Origin: CAINVV01 sp037137375
GTDB lineage: Bacteria > Bacteroidota > Bacteroidia > Bacteroidales > Prolixibacteraceae
Assembly (NCBI GenBank): GCA_037137375.1
Contig: JBAXKJ010000001.1
Coordinates: forward strand, 248,001 to 312,000
Direction of reading: 5' to 3'
Length of the DNA stretch: 64,000 bases
Made by a program: the position numbers and the translations under genes. Positions 28,430 through 37,039 of this stretch are shown piece by piece; position 1 is the stretch's first letter, and each line of letters begins with the position of its first letter. The notes below the pieces were generated by a model. The model was given only the letters and a program-made list of their open reading frames with translations. It was not told the origin of the DNA and made no database searches.

Positions 28430-29134
28430 TTATTTTTGGTTAACCAGACAGACTGTATGACAGGCGACAACGCCTGCAGTTTCCGTACGTAACCTGGATT
28501 CACCCAGTGAGACAGGTTTGAAACCTTGACTTAGGGCAAGTTTTATTTCAACGGAATCAAAGTCACCTTCCGGACCGATCAAAACGAGGACATTCTTACC
28601 GGCGGAAAGTGAGTTTTTAAATAGTTGTTTTTCACCTGAATCGCAATGTGCTATGAAACGGTCGCCCTCAAATGGGAGCCTGATAAAATCCTTAAAGGGC
28701 ATCGATTGCGTTAGTTCCGGTAAAAATAATTGTCCTGATTGTTTGATGGCGGAGACGAGGATTTTCTCTAGCCGCTCTGTCTTAAGATCCTTTCGCTCAG
28801 AATGCTGACAAATTATCGGAACGATTCTATCGATTCCAATTTCAGTTGATTTCTCAAGAAACCATTCAAACCGATCCATGTTTTTGGTAGGGGCAATTGC
28901 TATAGTGAGTTGATAGGTTCTTTCAATCTGACTACTTTCTTCCTTAAGAACTATTACCTGGCATGCGTTAGGATCCGGATACTGAATAGCGGCCTGAAAA
29001 ATTGAACCTTTTCCGTTCATAACTAAAATCTGATCATCTTTTTTCAACCTAAGCACCTTGATACAATGTCTGGATTCTTCTTTGTTCAACACAAATGAAC
29101 CGGATGAAAGATCAGCTACAAAAAAAATATTCAT
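28430..29134 (-). CDS. rsmE: 16S rRNA m3U1498 methyltransferase
   Basis: A 234-residue SPOUT-class methyltransferase that modifies U1498 of 16S rRNA using SAM. An N-terminal PUA-like part (SRHCIKVLRLKKDDQILVMNGKG) precedes the trefoil-knot domain with IAPTKNMDRFEWFLEKSTEIG, LVLIGPEGDFDSVE, SLGESRLRTETAGV. These are the standard RsmE motifs: the GPEGG-like loop and the 'LG..ILR.ETA' SAM loop, here with Ser-Arg for Ile-Leu. It converges on pfp and faces the ompA-like gene across a long leader. Confidence 0.93.
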   Translation of the reverse strand: MNIFFVADLSSGSFVLNKEESRHCIKVLRLKKDDQILVMNGKGSIFQAAIQYPDPNACQVIVLKEESSQIERTYQLTIAIAPTKNMDRFEWFLEKSTEIGIDRIVPIICQHSERKDLKTERLEKILVSAIKQSGQLFLPELTQSMPFKDFIRLPFEGDRFIAHCDSGEKQLFKNSLSAGKNVLVLIGPEGDFDSVEIKLALSQGFKPVSLGESRLRTETAGVVACHTVCLVNQK

Positions 29135-29411
29135 GGTAATTTGATTTATTGAAATTCAATTTTTCAGGAAGTTCTAATCAATTATTAACCTAAAAGGCAA
29201 ACTTGATAAAAAATGTAAAAATCTGTTAATTTACTGTTGATATCCCCGTATCTGCTGGATTATTGATTTAAAGTGCCTTTATGTTTATGTAATTCATTAT
29301 TTTACTTATCTTTTTTATCAGTCAGATATAAAACGATTTAGCCATTAAAGGAGTATTATTGGAGTGCTGAGTGTGCTTTGTTAAAATATTGTAAAATAAC
29401 CCAAAAAAAAG

Positions 29412-29442
29412 TTGTATATCTTTCCAATCTTTTGTTAATTTG
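29412..29442 (+). promoter_or_regulatory. Candidate promoter in the 368-bp gap before the OmpA-family gene
   Basis: Within the AT-rich gap 29135-29502, TTG at 29412-29414 is followed after 20 bases by TTAATTTG (29435-29442), one mismatch from TAnnTTTG. The spacing fits the Bacteroidota sigma factor. Transcription would begin near 29449, leaving a 50-odd-base AT-rich leader, common for strongly expressed Bacteroidota envelope genes. I see no gene in the rest of the gap. Confidence 0.45.
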
Positions 29443-29502
29443 TGAAATCTAATTTAAAATTCTAAAATAAACATATTATCTACAAACATTAATACAACAA
29501 TT

Positions 29503-30702
29503 ATGAAAAAACTTAGCTTAGTCCTTGTATCCCTCTTTGCAGGCTATGCGCTGCTCTTTGCCCAGGACAAAGGTGATAAGTTACCTTATAAGAATTGGGA
29601 AATTGGAGTGAATGCAGGTGTAACCAATTTTGCGGGATCAACAAGCGTTTCAAAAGACGCAATGCTTAAGCATTTTAATGATTTTAGTAATGATATGGGC
29701 CTGGGTTATGGCCTGAACATTAAAAAGAACTTTACCCATGTTTTTGCATTGGAAGCAGCATTTAATGGTGGATCATTATCAGGTACGCCAAAGGCAGGAG
29801 TCGTTCCAAAGAATTACAACTTTTTGGTAAAAGGCACTTACCCTTATGCCGCATATAAGACTGGTATTACACAGTTGGAGTTAAATACGGTATGGAACAT
29901 GAGTAATTTGTTTTCCTCAAACAAATATGACAGAAAGGTTTACTGGTACACGAAAGTAGGTGCAGGTATAACAAATGTCAACAACAAAAATTTTACAGAA
30001 GCTACAGCAATGGATGCTTTGAGATTATGGACGGTTCCTATTGGTACAGGTTTGGCATTCCGCCTTGCTGATAATGTTAAGCTTGACATTGGAACACAAT
30101 GGAGTTGGGTGAATACCAATCGCCTGGACGGAGCTAATCAGGGTGGACCGCTTACAAACACTGGTTACCTGATCGGCCAGATCCGTGAACAATATCTTTA
30201 TACCCATGCTGGACTTTCTTTCATGTTAGGAAAGAAACCAGTTAAGCCTGCTCCTGTTGTTGAAGCTCCGAAACCTCAGCCAAAACCAGAGCCAAAACCA
30301 GAGCCAAAACCAGTTGCTCCAGCACCTCCGAAACATGTAACTCCTGCAGTCGTAGGACAAATATTCAAAGTTTACTTTGCATTCGACAAATGGGATCTTA
30401 ATCCAACTTCAAAAGCTGAATTAGATCGTTTGGCAGCAGAAATGAAGGCTAATCCAGGTGTAACCCTCGAGATGAAATCTCATACAGATAGCAGGGGCCC
30501 GGCAAGTTACAACATGAAACTTTCTGAGAAACGCGGAAAATCTGTCCTCGATTATCTGACTGCAAAGGGAATCAGCGCTTCTAAGGTTAATGCTCAGGCA
30601 TTCGGTGAAACACAATTGGTCAACAAATGTAAAGACGGTGTGAAATGTACAGAAGCCGAACACGCTCTCAACCGTAGAACAGAAACTTTAGTTATTGAAT
30701 AA
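29503..30702 (+). CDS. OmpA-family outer-membrane protein
   Basis: A 399-residue protein with a signal peptide (LSLVLVSLFAGYALLFAQ). An N-terminal beta-barrel region (about 25-240) contains WEIGVNAGVTNFAG and ends in THAGLSFMLG. A Pro/Lys/Glu linker follows (about 245-283, repeats of PEPKPEPKP). The C-terminal OmpA peptidoglycan-binding domain reads FAFDKWDLNPTSKAELDRLA, MKSHTDSRGPASYN, LSEKRGKSVLDYL and NRRTE. It should tie the outer membrane to peptidoglycan and probably is abundant, given its own promoter and strong terminator. This architecture is common in Bacteroidota. Confidence 0.92.
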   Translation: MKKLSLVLVSLFAGYALLFAQDKGDKLPYKNWEIGVNAGVTNFAGSTSVSKDAMLKHFNDFSNDMGLGYGLNIKKNFTHVFALEAAFNGGSLSGTPKAGVVPKNYNFLVKGTYPYAAYKTGITQLELNTVWNMSNLFSSNKYDRKVYWYTKVGAGITNVNNKNFTEATAMDALRLWTVPIGTGLAFRLADNVKLDIGTQWSWVNTNRLDGANQGGPLTNTGYLIGQIREQYLYTHAGLSFMLGKKPVKPAPVVEAPKPQPKPEPKPEPKPVAPAPPKHVTPAVVGQIFKVYFAFDKWDLNPTSKAELDRLAAEMKANPGVTLEMKSHTDSRGPASYNMKLSEKRGKSVLDYLTAKGISASKVNAQAFGETQLVNKCKDGVKCTEAEHALNRRTETLVIE

Positions 30703-30721
30703 TTAATATTACTGATAATAA

Positions 30722-30762
30722 TAGAAGCCGTCTCTGTTCACAGGGACGGCTTCTATTTTTTT
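30722..30762 (+). terminator. Rho-independent terminator after the OmpA-family gene
   Basis: A stem with arms AGAAGCCGTC (30723-30732) and GACGGCTTCT (30745-30754), perfectly complementary, with a short loop, is followed by ATTTTTTT. It ends 23 bases before the next ATG, so the downstream ATPase needs its own promoter or read-through. Confidence 0.9.
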
Positions 30763-30784
30763 GGTATACTTTCAGATCTGATTA

Positions 30785-31285
30785 ATGGTTTATATTATTA
30801 CTGGCGGTCCTGGCTTCGGCAAAACCTCTCTTTTAAATGAATTGGAAGGGAGGGGTTTCAATGTTTGTCCCGAAGAAGCCAGGGCATTACTCAATGGAGT
30901 TTCAATGCTTCCTACGAATTTTGAACAAATAATAGCTAACCATAGGCTTAGATTTTTACATTCTGCGGATCCTGATAAGGTCGCTTTTGCAGACCGTGGT
31001 CTTCCTGATCAGATCGCCTATTCCTGTTACAAAAATAAACAACCTTCATCCTTTATTGAGGAGCTTGTTTCTTCCAACAAATATGCCCCAATTGTGTTTA
31101 TGACTCCTCCGTGGGAAAATATTTATACGAAGGATGAGATCAGAAAGGAAAATTTCAAGGAAGCCTGTCAAATTCACAACCATATCATTCAGGCATATCT
31201 CAAATATGGCTATCAAATTATTGACCTTCCATTTTCTAGTCCCGCAGATAGAGCAGAGTTCATTCTAAACTTTTTGGGTATCTGA
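30785..31285 (+). CDS. AAA_28-type P-loop ATPase/kinase-like protein
   Basis: A 166-residue single-domain protein with Walker A GGPGFGKTS at residues 7-15. A following segment, FNVCPEEARALLN, is characteristic of the small AAA_28 family. AFADRGLPDQIAY supplies the expected Asp-Arg-Gly block, and a C-terminal LID-like segment contains RKENFKEACQIHN. The size and layout resemble nucleotide or small-molecule kinases rather than AAA+ machines. The substrate is unknown. It sits just after the ompA terminator and 93 bases before serA, so it could be expressed separately from both. Confidence 0.75.
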   Translation: MVYIITGGPGFGKTSLLNELEGRGFNVCPEEARALLNGVSMLPTNFEQIIANHRLRFLHSADPDKVAFADRGLPDQIAYSCYKNKQPSSFIEELVSSNKYAPIVFMTPPWENIYTKDEIRKENFKEACQIHNHIIQAYLKYGYQIIDLPFSSPADRAEFILNFLGI

Positions 31286-31378
31286 ATTTAACGTTAAAAT
31301 GATACCATAAATGGTTCAAAATGTGCCAATTTTTATGATCTTTGTTAGCATTAATCATCTTAACTAAATTTATTCAAG

Positions 31379-32548
31379 ATGCTGAAGATTCAAACGCTTA
31401 ATAAGATTGACCTTGACGGTCTGCAGGTGTTTCCTGCATCTAAATACGAAATTGCCAACGAAATTGCCTCTCCTGATGCTATTTTACTTCGTAGTTTTTC
31501 GATGCACGACATGGAACTTCCCGCTTCGCTTAAAGCGGTTGCCAGGGCAGGTGCCGGAGTGAACAATATTCCAATCGATCGCTGCACCGATAAAGGGATC
31601 GTAGTTTTCAATACACCCGGAGCCAACGCAAATGGGGTTAAGGAATTGGTGATTGCCGGTATGTTATTGGCATCCAGGGATATTACAGGCGGAATTGCGT
31701 GGGCCCAAACCTTAAAGCCAGAAGGTGATAAGGTGCCAGCTTTGGTTGAAAAAGGTAAGGCAGCCTTCGGCGGAATCGAGTTGAAAGGTAAGACCCTGGC
31801 AATAATCGGTTTGGGTGATATCGGTGTTTTAGTCGCTAATGTGGCTAAGTCGTTAGGAATGAAGGTGATAGGATTTGATCCATTCATCACAGTTGATCAT
31901 GCATGGAAACTCGATCAGAGTATAGTAAGGTCTGAATCAATAGAAGGATGCCTCGGGCAAGCTGATTTTATTACACTTCATGTCCCCCTGATGGACGCAA
32001 CCCGTGGTTTGATTAATTCAGAAAAAATTTCCATGATGAAAGACGGCGTCAAGATATTGAACTTTGCAAGAGGTGAACTCGTTGCAAACGCTGATCTGAT
32101 TGCTGGTGTTGAACGTAAAAAGGTTGCTTGTTATGTGACTGATTTTCCTGATGCTATGATGTTGGGCGTACCCGGAATTATCCCTATTCCGCATTTAGGC
32201 GCTTCAACAAACGAGTCTGAAATAAATTGTGCGATCATGGCAGCCAATCAATTGATCGATTTCCTTGAAAACGGAAATATCCGCAATTCTGTAAATTTTC
32301 CTAAGGCAGTAATGGATAGGACGAATTGTTCAAGAATCATCATTGCCAACCGTAACATACCAAACATGGTTAGCCAGATCACTGCCATTCTAGCCCAATT
32401 CAATATTAACATTGCCAATATGCTCAACCGAAATAAAAATGAGGTTGCATATAATATTATTGATACTGATTGCTGCGATATTCCTGTCAGTTTAGAGGAG
32501 AAAATCGCCGCTATTGAAGGAGTGATGATGGTTCGCATATTAGTATAA
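31379..32548 (+). CDS. serA: D-3-phosphoglycerate dehydrogenase
   Basis: A 389-residue member of the 2-hydroxyacid dehydrogenase family that oxidises 3-phosphoglycerate with NAD+, the first step of serine synthesis. Features are ARAGAGVNNIPIDRCTDKGI (substrate domain), Rossmann motif GLGDIGVLVANVAKSLGM, FITLHVPL, NFARGELV, and the catalytic His in IPHLGASTNESE. A C-terminal ACT domain (about 315-389, opening NRNIPNMVSQITAILAQFNI) would bind serine as a feedback inhibitor. Transketolase follows after 23 bases, probably in the same transcript. In many relatives serA is beside serC and DUF1015; here it is separate. Confidence 0.94.
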   Translation: MLKIQTLNKIDLDGLQVFPASKYEIANEIASPDAILLRSFSMHDMELPASLKAVARAGAGVNNIPIDRCTDKGIVVFNTPGANANGVKELVIAGMLLASRDITGGIAWAQTLKPEGDKVPALVEKGKAAFGGIELKGKTLAIIGLGDIGVLVANVAKSLGMKVIGFDPFITVDHAWKLDQSIVRSESIEGCLGQADFITLHVPLMDATRGLINSEKISMMKDGVKILNFARGELVANADLIAGVERKKVACYVTDFPDAMMLGVPGIIPIPHLGASTNESEINCAIMAANQLIDFLENGNIRNSVNFPKAVMDRTNCSRIIIANRNIPNMVSQITAILAQFNINIANMLNRNKNEVAYNIIDTDCCDIPVSLEEKIAAIEGVMMVRILV

Positions 32549-32571
32549 AAATACATTTCTAAATTAAAAAT

Positions 32572-34599
32572 ATGAACAAGAACATTGCCGATAAGGCAGC
32601 TGATAATATCCGGATTTTATCTGCCGCGATGGTTGAAAAATCTAACTCAGGACATCCGGGAGGTGCAATGGGTGGAGCAGATTTTATTAATATTCTCTAT
32701 TCAGAGTTTCTAAATTACGATCCTGCCGACATGAGTTGGCCATTCAGGGATCGTTTCTTTTTAGATCCGGGGCATATGTCGCCGATGCTTTATTCTGTGC
32801 TATCCCTTAGCAGTCGTTTTTCAATGGATGATCTGAAGAATTTCCGTCAGTGGGGATCTGTAACTCCAGGTCACCCGGAGGTCGATGTAGAGCGTGGTGT
32901 CGAGAATACTTCCGGGCCTCTTGGGCAAGGTCATGCTATGGCTGTTGGAGCCGCTATCGCAGAACGTTTTTTGGTTGCACGTTTTGGAGAATGGATGGCC
33001 CACAAGACTTACACTTTCATATCAGACGGAGGGGTTCAGGAGGAGATTTCCCAGGGTGCAGGCCGACTCGCGGGTCACCTCGGATTAAATCACCTGATCA
33101 TGTTCTATGATTCAAATGATATCCAGCTGTCTACTGGTACCAACGCTGTCACTTCGGAAGATACTGCGGCAAAGTATAAGGCATGGAACTGGAATGTGAT
33201 GGAGATTAATGGAAATGATGCGGGTGAAATTCGTTCAGCCTTAAAAAGTGCTTTGAATGAAAAAAGTCGACCAACATTGATCATTGGAAAGACCATCATG
33301 GGAAAGGGATCCGTAAAAGAAGATGGTTCCAATTTTGAACGTCAATGCTCCACACATGGACAGCCCCTGTCTCATGCAGGTGCTTCCTTCCGTAAGACGA
33401 TTGAAAATCTCGGGGGAGACCCTGAAAATCCATTTGTTATCTTTCCTGAAGTCGTCGAACTTTATCAAAAGAGAAAAGAATATTTGTTAAAATGGGCGGA
33501 TGAGAAGAACCTCGAAGAGGATCAATGGGCTGCAGCCCACCCAGAGTTGGAAGCAAAACTGGAGAGTTTTCTATCCGGCGAGGCTCCTGATTTTGATTAT
33601 TCGAAAATTGTGCAGAAATCAGGAGCAGCCACAAGAAATGCCTCTGCCACTGTATTTGCTGCATTTGCAAAAGGTATCGAGAATATGATCGTTTCTTCTG
33701 CTGACCTTTCAAATTCCGACAAAACAGATGGTTTTCTAAATAATAGCAAGGCCTTTACCAATGGCGATTTTACCGGTGCATTTCTGCAGGCTGGAGTAAG
33801 CGAATTGACGATGGCGTGCGTGATGAATGGAATGGCTTTACATGGCGGGGTTATTCCTGTTTGTGGAACATTCTTCGTATTTTCTGATTATATGAAGCCT
33901 GCATTGCGGATGTCTGCTCTCATGCAGCTTCCTGTTAAGTTTGTATGGACCCATGATGCCTTTAGGGTAGGGGAAGACGGTCCGACACACCAGCCAGTCG
34001 AGCATGAGGCTCAACTGCGGTTGATGGAGCAACTTAAAAATCATCACGGAGATAATTCAGTACTGGTATTAAGGCCTGCTGATGCAAGTGAGACTACGGT
34101 TGCCTGGCAGCTAGCCCTCGAAAATACTTCTACTCCAACGGCTTTGATACTTTCCCGCCAGAATATCAAAGATCTTCCTGCTGCCACAAGCAGACTGGAA
34201 GAGGCAAAACAAGTATCAATGGGTGCTTACATTGTGGAAGACTGCGAAAATCCCGACGTGATCCTGGTGGCCTCCGGTTCTGAAGTTGCCACACTTGTTG
34301 AAGGTGCCGGACTACTTAGGGCTCGCGATGGTAAAAAGGTCAGGGTTGTTTCTGCTCCTTCCGAAGGACTTTTCCGGGAACAGGATAAAGCTTACCAACA
34401 CAAAGTATTGACTCCGGGTATACCCAAATTCGGTCTGACCGCCGGATTACCTTCAACCGTAAGAGGGCTGGTTGGTGATGATGGAGCGGTATGGGGATTG
34501 AACTCCTTTGGTTTTTCAGCTCCTTATCAGGTTCTTGATGAACAGCTTGGATTCACTGGAGAAAATGTCTATAAACAAGTAAATATTCTACTTAGCTAA
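32572..34599 (+). CDS. tkt: Transketolase
   Basis: A 675-residue full-length thiamine-diphosphate enzyme of the non-oxidative pentose phosphate pathway, transferring two-carbon units between ketose and aldose phosphates. Markers are SGHPGGAMGGADF (residues about 25-37), FLDPGHMSPML, GPLGQGHAMAVGAA with the following Mg/ThDP segment, and the pyrimidine-domain block THDAFRVGEDGPTHQPVEH. The C-terminal domain contains VASGSEVATLVEGA. It follows serA by 23 bases and ends at a clear terminator, so serA-tkt may be one operon connecting serine supply and pentose phosphates. Confidence 0.96.
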   Translation: MNKNIADKAADNIRILSAAMVEKSNSGHPGGAMGGADFINILYSEFLNYDPADMSWPFRDRFFLDPGHMSPMLYSVLSLSSRFSMDDLKNFRQWGSVTPGHPEVDVERGVENTSGPLGQGHAMAVGAAIAERFLVARFGEWMAHKTYTFISDGGVQEEISQGAGRLAGHLGLNHLIMFYDSNDIQLSTGTNAVTSEDTAAKYKAWNWNVMEINGNDAGEIRSALKSALNEKSRPTLIIGKTIMGKGSVKEDGSNFERQCSTHGQPLSHAGASFRKTIENLGGDPENPFVIFPEVVELYQKRKEYLLKWADEKNLEEDQWAAAHPELEAKLESFLSGEAPDFDYSKIVQKSGAATRNASATVFAAFAKGIENMIVSSADLSNSDKTDGFLNNSKAFTNGDFTGAFLQAGVSELTMACVMNGMALHGGVIPVCGTFFVFSDYMKPALRMSALMQLPVKFVWTHDAFRVGEDGPTHQPVEHEAQLRLMEQLKNHHGDNSVLVLRPADASETTVAWQLALENTSTPTALILSRQNIKDLPAATSRLEEAKQVSMGAYIVEDCENPDVILVASGSEVATLVEGAGLLRARDGKKVRVVSAPSEGLFREQDKAYQHKVLTPGIPKFGLTAGLPSTVRGLVGDDGAVWGLNSFGFSAPYQVLDEQLGFTGENVYKQVNILLS

Positions 34600-34622
34600 C
34601 AGATATTCAGTAATATAATGAG

Positions 34623-34650
34623 AGGCAGTCAAAAATTGGCTGCCTTTCTT
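34623..34650 (+). terminator. Rho-independent terminator after transketolase
   Basis: Arms AGGCAG (34623-34628) and CTGCCT (34640-34645), extended by a U-G and a C-G pair, close a loop of AAAAATT and lead into TTCTTATTTTT on the + strand. It lies directly against the stop of the convergent response-regulator gene. Confidence 0.75.
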
Positions 34651-35338
34651 ATTTTTCATTGAAAAGGAATCCAACTTTTGAAATATTTTCAATAAAAATG
34701 GTGGAATCATCCTGTATGTACTTCCTTAGTTTCGAAATGTACACATCCAGACTTCGGCCGGAGAAATAATCACTGCTTCCCCAGATCTGGTTGAGAATCT
34801 CTTCCCTTTTTACGATTTTTCCTTTGTTTTGAATCAGAAGATGCAGGACTTCATTTTCTCTTTTAGTTAGCCTCCGACTATCTGTTCCAAGGCAAAGACT
34901 CTGATTCTTAAAATCATATATGTATTTGCCGACACTGATTATTTCAACCTCACTTTGCTGTAGGATTTCAACTCTGTTCAATACTGCCTGAATACGCCAA
35001 AAGAGCTCATCTTCATCAAAAGGTTTTGTAATGTAATCATCTACTCCAATGCTGTAGCCTTTTAATTTATCTTCTTTCATCGACCGGGCAGTCACAAAGA
35101 TAATGGGTATTCCAGGCTGTTTCTCCTTGATTTTCCTTGCAAGTTGGAATCCATCCATCTCGGGTAACATCACATCCAGAATGGCAAATTGAAAGGATTG
35201 GTTGTTGAAAGTTTTCCAAGCGGATAATCCATTTTGACAAAGAATTGTTTCAAACCCTTTCGAGTTCAGAAATTCGGTCATGAGAAAGCCCAGACTATTA
35301 TCATCTTCAACTAGCAATACCTTGACCTTAGGATCCAT
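34649..35338 (-). CDS. OmpR-family response regulator (RprY-like)
   Basis: A 229-residue two-domain regulator. The receiver domain has the acidic pair EDD at 11-13, the phosphoacceptor Asp55 in ILDVMLPEMDG, the Thr in FVTARS and Lys in ITKPFDEDEL. The winged-helix DNA-binding domain (about 130-229) contains LTKRENEVLHLLIQNKGKIV and SRSLDVYISKLRKY-like residues. It overlaps the upstream sensor kinase gene by 11 bases, so the pair is co-translated. The combination resembles the Bacteroides RprX/RprY system, known in that genus as an envelope-stress-type regulator; orthology is inferred. Confidence 0.93.
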   Translation of the reverse strand: MDPKVKVLLVEDDNSLGFLMTEFLNSKGFETILCQNGLSAWKTFNNQSFQFAILDVMLPEMDGFQLARKIKEKQPGIPIIFVTARSMKEDKLKGYSIGVDDYITKPFDEDELFWRIQAVLNRVEILQQSEVEIISVGKYIYDFKNQSLCLGTDSRRLTKRENEVLHLLIQNKGKIVKREEILNQIWGSSDYFSGRSLDVYISKLRKYIQDDSTIFIENISKVGFLFNEK

Positions 35339-36605
35339 GTTTCCCTTCTTTTATTGGGAACAGGATGGAAAACCGACTGCCTTTTCCTGGTTCACTCTCG
35401 ACATGTATGGGTGCTTTGTGAGCCAGCAGGACTTCTTTGACATAGTACAACCCGATTCCAAATCCTTTGATATTGTGTTTGTTCCCAGTTGATATCCGAT
35501 AATACTTTTCAAAAATCTTCTTCTTTTCCTTTGGAGCAATACCGATTCCTTTGTCAATAATCTCCACAAGGGCACCATGTACTTTTCTTCGGATGACGAC
35601 CGTGATTTCAATCTTTTGGTGAGAATATTTATAGGCATTCACCAGAAGATTGATCATGACATGAACTAATTCATTATGATCACCGTGTATTTTTACCGGT
35701 ACCTCATCATATTCCTTGGTAATCTTTCCACCTTTTTGTTCGACAAAAAAATCGACAGACCTAATTGCCTCATCCAGAATTCCTTTCAGATCCACTTCTT
35801 CAAAATGATATTCCAGATTGTTCTCCTCAATTGCAGCTAATTGTAATATCCTGTCAGATTGTCGCAGTAAACGCTTATTCTCTTCAATGATGGTATCTGT
35901 ATATTTTCGCAGTCTTGGATTGGCAGTCACTTCGACCGACTGATGTATCATCTTGGCAGCAAGTGAAATACTGGAAATTGGGGTCCTGAATTCGTGCGCC
36001 AGATTATTCACCAGTTCCTTGATATTCTTCGAAAGGTGAATTTCTTTTAGATAATAGCGGATTACCAGAATGAAAGATAATCCAATGATTAATATTAAGA
36101 TGAATGATCCTAAAAACATCATCCCCATGTGATGTAAAAAAAAGTTATACCTGCTTGGGAAAACCACACCAATTTCCGTATCACTCATTGCCAGAACATT
36201 GTCGAGGCTCAGCCGGTAGCAAGACGAGCCAACCAGTTGATCCAGGTGATTTATTTTCAGCGTATCTTTCCCCTTAAATATGGCAAGTTCAAAGTCGAGG
36301 TCAATGTCGTATTGAACAAGTTCCTCCCGAATCTGACTATCCAGATTCTTCCAAACATGAGGCGTTTTGTTTCTGCTGGCTCTGAAAGAACTATCACATG
36401 AGATGCTTTTCTGCATGGAGAGACACATGTTTTCATCCTTGCTGAGTGCAGCAATTGTCTGGTTCAGAGCGATTCTGACACTCTTGTTAAATAGTGCTTC
36501 TTCAATTTTATAGGAATAAAGAAGCCAGTTGACTTGTAGTCCCAGGAGTATTAGAATTGACAGGAGCGCTGTGAAAACAGGGATATATTTTTTTATATGC
36601 CTCAT
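35328..36605 (-). CDS. Sensor histidine kinase (RprX-like)
   Basis: A 425-residue inner-membrane kinase with transmembrane segments near residues 8-30 and 163-186, enclosing a periplasmic sensor region of about 130 residues. The dimerisation helix carries the phospho-His204 in NLAHEFRTPISS. The ATP-binding domain shows N box MINLLVNAYKYSH, G1 IDKGIGIAP, F box KIFEKYYRI and G2 KGFGIGLYYVKEV. The periplasmic region contains Cys61, Cys70 and Cys129, which could respond to redox or form a disulfide. It precedes and overlaps its regulator. The divergent neighbour is the small Cys-rich secreted protein, a possible target. Confidence 0.92.
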   Translation of the reverse strand: MRHIKKYIPVFTALLSILILLGLQVNWLLYSYKIEEALFNKSVRIALNQTIAALSKDENMCLSMQKSISCDSSFRASRNKTPHVWKNLDSQIREELVQYDIDLDFELAIFKGKDTLKINHLDQLVGSSCYRLSLDNVLAMSDTEIGVVFPSRYNFFLHHMGMMFLGSFILILIIGLSFILVIRYYLKEIHLSKNIKELVNNLAHEFRTPISSISLAAKMIHQSVEVTANPRLRKYTDTIIEENKRLLRQSDRILQLAAIEENNLEYHFEEVDLKGILDEAIRSVDFFVEQKGGKITKEYDEVPVKIHGDHNELVHVMINLLVNAYKYSHQKIEITVVIRRKVHGALVEIIDKGIGIAPKEKKKIFEKYYRISTGNKHNIKGFGIGLYYVKEVLLAHKAPIHVESEPGKGSRFSILFPIKEGKHGS

Positions 36606-36729
36606 GGAGTAAAATTATAAACAAAATTGATCATTTTGAATTTTTAACAAAGCATTAACAACCTCCCAGGTCGGATGAATCATTTTTTTCACTTATTTTG
36701 AATCAAATAAATAATAAAATTGATTTGTT

Positions 36730-36969
36730 ATGAAAAAATTAGCCCTTGTTTTAACTTTTGTTTTCGGTGTTGCTATGATTGCTCCTGCATTTGCTGCCGA
36801 CCCAGTTAAAAAAGTAGATCAGAAAGAATGTGCCAAAACTTGTGCCAAGGAAGGCAAATCTTGCTGCGCTGCCGGTGAAAAAGCTGCTTGTGCAAAATCA
36901 GAAACCACCGCGAAATCAGCACCAACTACTGTTTCAAAAACAGAAGCTAAAGCCCCAGTTAAGAAATAA
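36730..36969 (+). CDS. Small Cys-rich exported protein (79 residues)
   Basis: A signal peptide (LALVLTFVFGVAMIAPAFAA, cut expected after AFA-A near residue 22) precedes a 57-residue mature part. Six Cys fall in a short region, in CAKTC, SCCAAG and AACAK, followed by a Thr/Ser/Ala/Lys-rich tail. The CxxxC and CC pairs could bind metal or form disulfides in the periplasm. I do not recognise a named family. It is divergent from the sensor kinase gene (124 bases between) and has its own terminator and a preceding palindrome, so it looks like a monocistronic, well-expressed gene. Confidence 0.7.
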   Translation: MKKLALVLTFVFGVAMIAPAFAADPVKKVDQKECAKTCAKEGKSCCAAGEKAACAKSETTAKSAPTTVSKTEAKAPVKK

Positions 36970-36985
36970 TTTACCAACTGGTAAA
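36970..36985. repeat. Perfect 16-bp palindrome right after the small Cys-rich gene
   Basis: TTTACCA (36970-36976), two bases, then TGGTAAA (36979-36985), starting on the base after the TAA stop. It may act as a second RNA hairpin ahead of the terminator, or as a protein site. Confidence 0.6.
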
Positions 36986-36990
36986 AATTT

Positions 36991-37017
36991 AAAAGAGGCC
37001 GCAAGCCTCTTTTTTTT
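36991..37017 (+). terminator. Rho-independent terminator after the small Cys-rich gene
   Basis: Arms AAAAGAGGC (36991-36999) and GCCTCTTTT (37005-37013) with a five-base loop, followed by further T residues to 37017. Confidence 0.88.
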
Positions 37018-37039
37018 GTCCAAATCTGTCCAAATTTTA

